A stretch of 64,000 nucleotides of DNA, from positions 16,581 to 80,580 of the forward strand of contig CALUWC010000011.1 of NCBI GenBank assembly GCA_944324395.1, written 5' to 3'. The DNA is from Candidatus Gastranaerophilales bacterium (GTDB lineage Bacteria; Cyanobacteriota; Vampirovibrionia; Gastranaerophilales; Gastranaerophilaceae). Made by a program: the position numbers and the translations under genes. Shown here one piece after another: positions 57,204 through 64,000 of this stretch (position 1 is its first letter; each line of letters starts with the position of its first letter). The notes beneath the pieces are model-generated. The model did no database searches and had not been told where the DNA came from. It worked only from the letters and a program-made list of their open reading frames with translations.

Positions 57204-57743
57204 ATGGAATTAAAAGGTTCAAAAACCGAAAAAAATCTGCAAACAGCATTTGCAGGAGAATCGCAAGCTCGCAACAAATATACTTATTATGCCTCTCAGG
57301 CAAAAAAAGACGGATTTGTTCAAATCAGCAAGATTTTTGAAGAAACCGCAAATAATGAAAAAGAACATGCAAAACTCTGGTTTAAATACTTAAACGGCGG
57401 AAAAGTTCCGGAAACAATCCAAAATTTAAAAGATGCTGCAGACGGTGAAAATTATGAATGGACGGATATGTATGCAACTTTTGCCAGAGAAGCTAAAGAA
57501 GAAGGTTTTGAAGAACTGGCAATTTTATTCGAAATGGTCGGAAAAATCGAAAAACATCATGAAGAAAGATACAGAAAACTTCTTGCAAATATCGAAAAAG
57601 GCGAAGTATTTAAACGTGTCGGAGAAAATATGTGGGAATGTGCAAACTGCGGTCACGTACATATCGGAGAAACAGCTCCGCAATTATGCCCTGTATGTAA
57701 ACACCCGCAAAGTTTCTTCTTCTTGAAAGCTCAAAATTATTAA
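57204..57743 (+). CDS. rbr: rubrerythrin
   Basis: 179 residues. The di-iron four-helix bundle carries the Glu and His ligands in [36 protein letters not shown] and IEKHHEERY; the C-terminal rubredoxin domain has two CxxC pairs ([17 protein letters not shown]). It reduces hydrogen peroxide in anaerobes. Fits an anaerobic or microaerobic cell. Strong ribosome-binding site, then a terminator. Confidence 0.96.
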   Translation: MELKGSKTEKNLQTAFAGESQARNKYTYYASQAKKDGFVQISKIFEETANNEKEHAKLWFKYLNGGKVPETIQNLKDAADGENYEWTDMYATFAREAKEEGFEELAILFEMVGKIEKHHEERYRKLLANIEKGEVFKRVGENMWECANCGHVHIGETAPQLCPVCKHPQSFFFLKAQNY

Positions 57744-57769
57744 ATTTTTTTTACAAATTATATTAAATT

Positions 57770-57806
57770 AAAGCGGAGGGATAGTAATACTATTCCGCCG
57801 CTTTTT
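57770..57806 (+). terminator. intrinsic terminator after rubrerythrin
   Basis: Arms AAAGCGG...GGATAGT and ACTATTCC...CCGCTTT with one mismatch and one G-U pair, loop AAT, then T-run. Also lies ahead of the convergent small gene. Confidence 0.75.
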
Positions 57807-57828
57807 ATATTTTATAATATTCTAAATT

Positions 57829-58263
57829 TTATGCTTCTATATCAAGTTCAGCTGCACGAGGGTCATAATCAGTATCAATTGCTTTTTCATATCTGGATAA
57901 TTTATTATTTAACTTATTTACATTATTAGCATATTCTTCGGCTTTATTAACAAATTTCAAACCGCCCGGATTGAATAAGCCCTGTGCAAAAACTTTATTA
58001 TCTAAAGCATTTTCACTATCATCAACAACTTCAGCTGCCAGAGCCCGTCTATGGTTGCATTTTCTGATTAGTATATTTACAGGATTATTTTTTTGTCGTT
58101 CAACAGCAGCATCTAAGTCATTCCAGAATTTATCCGCAGTTGATGCTGACATTTTTGCAACTTGTTTTTTGATTACACGATGAGCATTTTCGTCCAGTTT
58201 AACTGCCATTCCAAAGTTCGGGGTATTAGGATTCGGGGATACAGAGTTTACACTTAAATTCAT
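57829..58263 (-). CDS. small tagged helical protein
   Basis: 144 residues. N-terminus NTPNFGMAVKLDENAH has the Phe motif at about 16. The rest is charged, helical and coiled-coil-like (NKLNNKLSRYEKA), with no signal peptide or membrane segment. Family not recognised. Soluble cargo of the same tag system is a plausible guess. Confidence 0.45.
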   Translation of the reverse strand: MNLSVNSVSPNPNTPNFGMAVKLDENAHRVIKKQVAKMSASTADKFWNDLDAAVERQKNNPVNILIRKCNHRRALAAEVVDDSENALDNKVFAQGLFNPGGLKFVNKAEEYANNVNKLNNKLSRYEKAIDTDYDPRAAELDIEA

Positions 58264-58334
58264 AATTTCTACCTTTTCTTTCTTTTTTATTTCTAACCTG
58301 ACTGATTATTTAAAACCTCTGAAAATAAAATTTG

Positions 58335-59629
58335 CTATTTAAATTTAAAATTTTTATATACATCAGGAAATTCTAATTGGAAACAGTTATTACTGTTGAT
58401 ATGCATTTTATCTTCATCAACTTTCCTCCGTAAAAATCTATTTAACGCTGCAGGAAGCCCAAAGCCTAAAGTTGCCATAATTATTCCTAAATTCAATACA
58501 TACAATCCTACTCCTGCATTTTGAGTTCTTTTAATTGTTTTTAATGAAAGGTTTTTCAATTCGTTAATATTTTGATAATTTTTTAATTCTCTTAAAGCAT
58601 ACGGTCTGTTTTTAGATTTATTCATTAAATTAGTTTTAAATATTTTATCCGACAATTTTGAAAATGCCCGTTTTAAAAGTAAATCTCCGCCCCAAAAAAC
58701 TAAACCAATACTTGTTCCGCGAATTAAAGTGTCCCGATATTCATACTTGTCGCGACAGGCAAGCTGATAAGGAAAATAATCGCTTGTAATCCACATAGCA
58801 AGAGCAGTGAGTCTGCTCATATATATTGAATCTTTATAATCAAATTTGTCGGCATTATTATTGAACCATTTTAACAAATTATTTTTACTAGCTGCACCAT
58901 TTAACATACCCTTTTTCAACATAAACGGAATTGTCATTGCAGGCAGAACAGCAAGTGCAAATGTTGCAGCCTGCCTTAAGGTTTTTGTTTTTGCATGTTT
59001 TTCCGCTGAAATTCTTGTAAATTCTTCATCAGCCAGCTGATATGTTCCGGAATATCCGGAACGATTTGTCCTGTATTTTGTTAACATATTTCCAAGCCAT
59101 GGAATTGAAGCAACCATAAGGTTAGTCAATAAAAAATCCGAAAAAAGAACAGCAGTATGAGAATTTATTAAATCTTTTCTTAGTTTTTCTAAATCTGAAT
59201 ATTTATCTATTATTGAATTAAATTTATTTTCATCACCGAATAATTCTTTTGCTTGAGTTTAATCCCTTCTTGCAGATATTTCCCGTCTTTTGTTAAATAT
59301 TTTTTAGAAACCTGAAGAATTTTCTTCTCGTCATTTTTAAAATTATTTACTATTTTAAAATGCGATAATGCCCCTTTATTTATCAACGGCAGTAAAAACA
59401 GCGGCGAAACAAAAGTAATGCCAAAATACAAAAGAGATTTAAAAACTCTTTCTATAGATTCATCTTTATTATTTGACATAACAGCCTGAGGAATTACAAA
59501 TCCGCCAAGATCCGTAATTCCCTTATTCAATAAAATATTTGATTCTATATTACTAACCGTATTAAAAACAGAATTGTTTTTAAAAGTAACTCTGCTATTA
59601 TCCTGCTTGTTTACGGGCTGAATATTCAT
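58335..59629 (-). pseudogene. frameshifted membrane-protein gene with tagged N-terminus (one gene in two frames)
   Basis: The frame from 59629 ends early at 59210, but the next frame (-1) stays open from inside it to 58335. Joining at CAAAAG (59246-59251), a slippery A-AAG site, gives a continuous protein of about 431 residues (KLKQK then ELFGDENKFNS). The N-terminus (SRVTFKNNS) carries the Phe motif, and the combined protein has about six hydrophobic segments. It may be a real pseudogene, a sequencing error in the A-run, or programmed -1 frameshifting. Family not recognised. Confidence 0.65.
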
Positions 59630-59670
59630 AGTGTGAATAAAACCCGAAAAATTTTATTTTTGCCAGCTAA

Positions 59671-60687
59671 TTAAACTATCTTATAAATTAGATAATAAAT
59701 TATTGAAGATAAAATCATACAGGCAGGAATTGTTAAAACCCAGGCGATTACAATATTTCCAACAATTCTCCATTTGACGGCATGAGCATGCAATGTTGAG
59801 CCGACACCCATAATTGAGGTAGAAATTACATGCGTTGTACTCAAAGGAATACCAAAATGTGAAGCTGTCAAAATTAAAGCTGCAGCAGATGTTTCAGCTG
59901 CAAACCCGTGAATGGGTTTCAATTTTATAATTTTATGTCCCATAGTTTTGATAATTTTCCAACCGCCATTCATTGTTCCGGCAGCCATAGTTATTGCACA
60001 TGCCAGAATAACATAAATCGGTATATCAAATTCACCTGTCGGACCTTTATGCAAAACTCCGCCTGCTAAAAGTGCTAAAGTGATTATTCCCATTGTTTTC
60101 TGGGCATCATTAGAACCATGGCTTAATGCCATCAATCCTGATGATATCAACTGTAATTTTCTAAAACTTTTGTTAACCGAATAAGGATGTGCTCTGGTAA
60201 TTACAATTATCCATGCCAGAATTAACATCAGGGTAAATCCTGCACAAAAACCCAGAACCGGAGATGTAAACATCGGAATAATAACCTTATCCAGCAAGGT
60301 ATTTAAATGCACCGCTTCAAAACCTGCTTTGACAATAGTTGCACCTAACAATCCGCCGATTAAAGCATGAGATGAACTTGAAGGAAGTCCTTTCCACCAT
60401 GTAAATAAATTCCATAAAACAGCAGATAATAAAGCACAAAAAATTACCGTAAGCGTAACCATTTCGCTGTTTACAATACCCGAACCTATAGTCTTTGCAA
60501 CATGTGTACCTGTTAATGCTCCGACAAATTCTAATGCTGCCCCGAACAAAACAGCTTGTTTCGGGGATAAAACCTTTGTTGATACAACAGTAGCTATTGC
60601 ATTTGCACAATCATGAAAACCATTTATGAATTCAAATACAAGAGCAATCACAACAACTGCTATTAAAATAAATAATAAAACTGACAT
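59671..60687 (-). CDS. pit: PiT-family inorganic phosphate transporter
   Basis: 338 residues, about ten membrane helices. The two PiT signature repeats are present: GFHDCANAIATVVSTKVLSP and its C-terminal counterpart SHGSNDAQKTMGIITLALL. A proton- or sodium-coupled low-affinity phosphate carrier. It follows the DUF47 gene with a 7-nt gap and AGGAG before its ATG. Confidence 0.93.
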   Translation of the reverse strand: MSVLLFILIAVVVIALVFEFINGFHDCANAIATVVSTKVLSPKQAVLFGAALEFVGALTGTHVAKTIGSGIVNSEMVTLTVIFCALLSAVLWNLFTWWKGLPSSSSHALIGGLLGATIVKAGFEAVHLNTLLDKVIIPMFTSPVLGFCAGFTLMLILAWIIVITRAHPYSVNKSFRKLQLISSGLMALSHGSNDAQKTMGIITLALLAGGVLHKGPTGEFDIPIYVILACAITMAAGTMNGGWKIIKTMGHKIIKLKPIHGFAAETSAAALILTASHFGIPLSTTHVISTSIMGVGSTLHAHAVKWRIVGNIVIAWVLTIPACMILSSIIYYLIYKIV

Positions 60688-60694
60688 AATACTC

Positions 60695-61336
60695 CTAAGA
60701 TTGTTTTAATACGACATTCAATATAGTATCCGTTACAAAGAAACAAGCATCAAAAGCATTTTCTATTTCTTTGTAAATATCTCTCAGTTTGATAACCTCA
60801 AGAGCATCATATTTTCCTGAAAATAAATTTTTCATAGCCCGTCTGTGGATTTCGTCGCCATGAGATTCAATTTCTTTCATTTCTATGTTTAATTTAGTTA
60901 TTTCTTCTACATTAGAAACTTTTTTAAATTTTTTAATCATTTCGCCGAGTTTTTCGGTTGCCTGAACTAAAGTTAAAGCCTGTTCTTTCATCTCATCAGT
61001 GTATTTATCAACTCTATACACCTCAAGATTTAAACAGGCTTTTGCAATCTTTTTATTAATTTTATTTAATTGAACGGCAATAATTTGAATATCTTCTCTC
61101 TCAATCGGTGTTATAAAACTTTTGTTCAGCTGCTTGAGAATTGCCCGATATGAAAGCTTACCTTTTTTCTTATATTTCAAAGCTTTTTCTTTATATTCTT
61201 CCGCAAATTGATTATGCATTATTTCATCATAAAGTCTTGCTGTTTTCTGACAAATTTCTGCACTGTCCTGAAAATATGTAAAAAACATTTTATCTTCAGG
61301 CGGTAATATATATGACATTAAATTAAATTTTGGCAT
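60695..61336 (-). CDS. DUF47/PhoU-like protein of the Pit system
   Basis: 213 residues. MSYILPPEDKMFFTYFQDSAEI at the start and the helical bundle (EMKEIESHGDEIHRRAMKNLF, IKLRDIYKEIENAFDACFFV) match the DUF47 (TIGR00153) phosphate transport regulators encoded next to pit. It probably controls the transporter. Gene order DUF47-pit supports this. Confidence 0.9.
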   Translation of the reverse strand: MPKFNLMSYILPPEDKMFFTYFQDSAEICQKTARLYDEIMHNQFAEEYKEKALKYKKKGKLSYRAILKQLNKSFITPIEREDIQIIAVQLNKINKKIAKACLNLEVYRVDKYTDEMKEQALTLVQATEKLGEMIKKFKKVSNVEEITKLNIEMKEIESHGDEIHRRAMKNLFSGKYDALEVIKLRDIYKEIENAFDACFFVTDTILNVVLKQS

Positions 61337-61440
61337 AAATTAATCTCCTTCTACATATTCAAACACAGCATACCTTAAGCAAAGTTATTTAAAAAGCTTT
61401 CTTTACAAAAGTTAATTTAATTTAATTATTCATATTAGTT

Positions 61441-61761
61441 TCATCTTGAAACATCTTCGTCCGGAACAACTTCACCGCCGCAAATTTTACAGATATTAGG
61501 ATTATTTGCTCTGCGAAATATCCTTCCACATTTTGTGCATCTGTATTTTTTTCTTTTCCAGGGGAATATAAAACCAAAAATTAAAAACCCGAATTGTGAC
61601 AAAAGTATTATTATGCCAAGTGCTATCAAAAGCATTGACAATTTCGGATTGTAATAATAAAACGGCAGACCTAAATCCTGATATTGTTCCGCAAGAATAG
61701 AAGCTTCTGTCGGTGCGGATTTCCTTGTCACCTGAACGGTGTTAAAAATATAAAAATTCAT
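61441..61761 (-). CDS. small membrane protein with a C-terminal zinc ribbon
   Basis: 106 residues. One or two membrane helices (about 43-70, LLIALGIIILLSQFGFLIFGFIF), then CxxC-x13-CxxC (RCTKCGRIF, ICKICGGE), a zinc ribbon. Acts at the inner membrane; the role is unknown. Lies divergent from ispF. Confidence 0.6.
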   Translation of the reverse strand: MNFYIFNTVQVTRKSAPTEASILAEQYQDLGLPFYYYNPKLSMLLIALGIIILLSQFGFLIFGFIFPWKRKKYRCTKCGRIFRRANNPNICKICGGEVVPDEDVSR

Positions 61762-61807
61762 TGTTATTCCTTTTTTAAGGAAATTATATCATATTTTTCT
61801 TATAATA

Positions 61808-61816
61808 TGCTATAAT
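61808..61816 (+). promoter_or_regulatory. extended -10 promoter of ispF
   Basis: TGCTATAAT, a consensus extended -10, 25 nt before the ispF ATG. Confidence 0.5.
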
Positions 61817-61840
61817 TTTATTGAAGAAAGGCTGGTTATA

Positions 61841-62314
61841 ATGCAAAGAATCGGTATTGGCTATGATATTCATAAACTTATAGAAGGAAGAGATTTAATT
61901 ATAGGCGGAGTAAAAATTACCCACGAAAAAGGATTATTAGGGCATTCAGATGCCGATGTATTGATTCATGCAATTATTGATGCAATGTTAGGAGCTTTAG
62001 CACTTGATGATATCGGAACACTATTCCCTGATACTGACCCGAAATACAAAGATATTGACAGCACAGTTCTGCTAAAGCATGTTTATAATTTGATAAAAAG
62101 TAAAGGTTTTAAAATTATAAATATCGATAGTAATATCATTGCACAAGTTCCCAAAATGATGCCGTATATTCCTAAAATGAAAGATATTTTATGTAGAATT
62201 TTGAACATATCGCATGAAGATATTTCAATAAAAGCAAAAACAAAAGAAAAACTCGATGCAGTAGGACAAAAGCTTGCAATCGAAGCAAATGCGGTTGTTC
62301 TTCTGGGAAAATAA
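61841..62314 (+). CDS. ispF: 2-C-methyl-D-erythritol 2,4-cyclodiphosphate synthase
   Basis: 157 residues. Metal site GYDIHKL and His in GHSDADVLIHAI, plus ISIKAKTKEKLDAVGQKLAIEA near the C-terminus. It closes the cyclic diphosphate in the MEP isoprenoid pathway. Full length and not fused to IspD. Confidence 0.96.
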   Translation: MQRIGIGYDIHKLIEGRDLIIGGVKITHEKGLLGHSDADVLIHAIIDAMLGALALDDIGTLFPDTDPKYKDIDSTVLLKHVYNLIKSKGFKIINIDSNIIAQVPKMMPYIPKMKDILCRILNISHEDISIKAKTKEKLDAVGQKLAIEANAVVLLGK

Positions 62315-62321
62315 TTACTAA

Positions 62322-62360
62322 ATAAAATCCCTCAGCAAGTAATACTGAAGGATTTTATAA
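62322..62360. terminator. terminator-like hairpin between ispF and the tagged gene
   Basis: TAAAATCC (62323-62330) pairs with GGATTTTA (62350-62357), with an inner TCAG/CTGA. No long T-run, so moderate. Confidence 0.45.
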
Positions 62361-62382
62361 TATCAGTTTTTTATATCATTTT

Positions 62383-62832
62383 TTAATTGAGCATATTATT
62401 TGGTTTTATATCACTTTCTCTAACTAAAAATGTTTTTGCTTCGTAGATATTATTCATATTTTCAATAGGACCGTATTTATCTCCTACAGCAACACATAAA
62501 CCAAATTTATCACTTGTATTATATTTTGAAATATTTTTCCCGAGAAGTTTCGGTAAATCTTCATTAGAAACAATTTGAAGAGCTACAGAACGTATTCCCT
62601 GACTTTTGTACTTATTTATAAGTCCTTCCTTTACCTGATTTAATGTTACAGGTGAAAATTTTTCAAATACTTCATTATTCTTTTGAGCCAGAAGTTTTAA
62701 AACACGCTCCATTTGAGCATCATTCAAGGCTCCTTTAAAAGCCGGCTGAGTAATTTTATTTTGAGCGGAAATATTTGAATTGTTATAAAATTTTTGAGCA
62801 GTATAATTTGTTGAAATTGGTGTTATATACAT
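62383..62832 (-). CDS. small tagged protein
   Basis: 149 residues from ATG 62832 (AAGGAG 8 nt upstream; TTG 62835 is the other start). N-terminus is Asn/Thr/Gln-rich with ITQPAFKGALND, a clear case of the Phe-Lys-Gly motif at about 33. The remaining part is soluble and mixed helix/strand (GLCVAVGDKYG). No domain recognised. No signal peptide. Confidence 0.5.
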   Translation of the reverse strand: MYITPISTNYTAQKFYNNSNISAQNKITQPAFKGALNDAQMERVLKLLAQKNNEVFEKFSPVTLNQVKEGLINKYKSQGIRSVALQIVSNEDLPKLLGKNISKYNTSDKFGLCVAVGDKYGPIENMNNIYEAKTFLVRESDIKPNNMLN

Positions 62833-62915
62833 CAAATTCTCCTTTTATTATGTAGATAACCTTCATAAAAGAAAAATTTGCTAATATGCAGCATTAAATT
62901 TTACATACGTTAATA

Positions 62916-63737
62916 TTATACACCTGAAACATCAGGTAAATCAATGCTTTTTAAACGCTGCTCAATACGTCTGTACCATTTTAAATGCTGTTTGAATAAA
63001 ATTTTATAATTATCAATATTTCCCTGAGAAATATTTTTAAATTGTTCATCAGAAGTTTCGGTTAATTTTGCTTCCAAGAATTTAGTATAATCTTTTCTGT
63101 CAATATTCGGATCAGTCAACTCAATACATTTTCCAAAATCTAAAATAACTTCAGGTCTGTTATCCCTTAAGAAACAGTAATCAATTGAAATAGGTATTAA
63201 ATTAACTTTACCGTATTTTTTGGCCGCATTTTGAGCAATATAAGTTAAACCCGTTTGGAACTTATACGGACGATAATGAGGCGGTCTGATTATTCCTTGC
63301 GGAAATATGAATAAAAGGTTTCTTAAATCACTCAATAAATCAACAGAATATTGTAAAGCTTTCATTGCAGATTGAGCGGATTTTTTGTTTACGGAATATG
63401 CCCCGCCTCTTCTTAACAGAGGGAATCTGTTTAATTCTTCCACCATCAATCGAATTTCTTTATGGCAGATTCTGTGTGCAATATTATACAAAACAATTCC
63501 GTCCCACCAGTTGCAATGAGGTGCAAATAAAATTGTAGGATACTTGTCATCTCTCTGAGTATAATTCTCTACCCCGTTATATCTGAATGCATAAAATCTG
63601 TTTTGAAGCATATTAAAGAAAAACAAACTAGCCACAATAAGCCAGAATTTATTGGTTTTTGCCGGTTTAAATTTCTCCTCTTTATTTCTCAATTTTGTCG
63701 GCGGGATATCCGAATATAATTTTTCTTCAGTTGCCAT
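62916..63737 (-). CDS. lysophospholipid acyltransferase-family protein
   Basis: 273 residues. One membrane segment (about 31-45), then the acyltransferase motifs: His74-x4-Asp79 in FAPHCNWWDG, a catalytic-side region, and FPQG (145-148) in place of FPEG. It would acylate a lysophospholipid or a related acceptor at the inner membrane. FPQG and HCNWWD fit the broader LPLAT family more than PlsC itself. No ribosome-binding site. Confidence 0.7.
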   Translation of the reverse strand: MATEEKLYSDIPPTKLRNKEEKFKPAKTNKFWLIVASLFFFNMLQNRFYAFRYNGVENYTQRDDKYPTILFAPHCNWWDGIVLYNIAHRICHKEIRLMVEELNRFPLLRRGGAYSVNKKSAQSAMKALQYSVDLLSDLRNLLFIFPQGIIRPPHYRPYKFQTGLTYIAQNAAKKYGKVNLIPISIDYCFLRDNRPEVILDFGKCIELTDPNIDRKDYTKFLEAKLTETSDEQFKNISQGNIDNYKILFKQHLKWYRRIEQRLKSIDLPDVSGV

Positions 63738-63931
63738 GTTTCTATTGTACCCTAATCAAATCAAAAATAAAACTTTAATTAAGAAAACTTAACCCTTATA
63801 TAATACGATTATTAAACAAAAAAAGCAAGCTGTCTTATTGTATTAATTATATAAATTTGTAACATTTTAGCAAAAATTTTTATATTGAGTTTTAATATAA
63901 ATGAAAAAGATGTTTTAGGAGGTTCAACATA

Positions 63932-64000
63932 ATGGCAAGTGTAGCAAAATGTATGAGTATTATGGCAGGTGTCGGTTTAATCGGCGGGGCAGCATCATCT
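63932..64000 (+). CDS. start of a gene cut by the window end
   Basis: 23 residues (MASVAKCMSIMAGVGLIGGA...), with AGGAGG 9 nt upstream. Begins with a short hydrophobic, Gly-rich segment. Nothing more can be said without the next sequence. Confidence 0.45.
   Translation, partial: MASVAKCMSIMAGVGLIGGAASS

Noticed and set aside
12678..62832. Phe motif as a conventional signal peptide
   Set aside because: There is no hydrophobic core or cleavage site next to it.
1..64000. Prophage or integrated plasmid
   Set aside because: No integrase, transposase or structural genes; the small regulators alone are insufficient.

Overview
The window is AT-rich bacterial chromosome with standard codon use. It encodes a cell with an outer membrane: a Kdo-8-phosphate phosphatase, a 2025-residue autotransporter with a C-terminal beta-barrel, and inner-membrane type IV pilus proteins. 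Housekeeping genes (LL-diaminopimelate aminotransferase, ferredoxin-like-domain DAHP synthase, quinolinate synthase, FtsZ, IspF) together with many odd proteins carrying a Phe-centred N-terminal motif suggest a non-photosynthetic relative of cyanobacteria (Vampirovibrionia/Melainabacteria, Gastranaerophilales-like). That assignment is inference from gene content; there is no rRNA gene here to test it. I saw no integrase, transposase, phage structural gene or CRISPR array.

Layout. 1-5 kb: TPR protein (cut by the window edge), kdsC, sensor kinase, sigma-70 factor, nadA-rlmB. 5-7.4 kb: a PilM-PilN fusion and PilO. 7.4-11.1 kb: radical SAM protein, small DRE-TIM aldolase, lone receiver domain, exported protein and aroC. 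11.3-14.1 kb: small regulators, a DUF2971 protein and an HEREH protein. 14.3-20.5 kb: thioredoxin-like protein, carbonic anhydrase, TPR/glycosyltransferase-like protein, membrane protein, rnhA and a UvrD-type helicase. 20.7-24.3 kb: three secreted matrixin-like proteases, sugar acetyltransferase, galM. 25-34 kb: XRE and AbrB-like regulators, dapL, uridine-kinase-like protein, autotransporter. 34-36.3 kb: Fic protein, tRNA-Gly(CCC), an unexplained possibly structured stretch, SprA-like and kinase-like proteins. 36.5-45.8 kb: ftsZ, a 1962-residue papain-like protease candidate, two L,D-transpeptidase-like proteins. 45.9-53.6 kb: TSCPD and NifX-like proteins, an ADP-ribosyltransferase-like protein, proBA, tyrA, DAHP synthase, gph. 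53.7-64 kb: small membrane proteins, a winged-helix protein, rubrerythrin, a frameshifted membrane-protein gene, Pit/DUF47 phosphate uptake, ispF and an acyltransferase.

Two layers are interleaved. One is ordinary metabolism and division (aromatic amino acids through aroC/aroF/tyrA, proline through proBA, lysine and peptidoglycan through dapL, NAD, isoprenoids, phosphate). The other is a dispersed surface, secreted or effector-like set: autotransporter, three metzincins, Fic, ADP-ribosyltransferase-like, kinase-like, HEREH protein and giant cysteine protease candidate. About eight proteins of unrelated architecture share a short N-terminal pattern: a polar, Asn/Pro/Thr-rich stretch and then Phe followed by small or basic residues. 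In one case it sits on an extension in front of a complete aldose epimerase. I think this possible undescribed sorting or anchoring tag, with its cargo, is the most interesting thing here. All functions are read from sequence motifs only.
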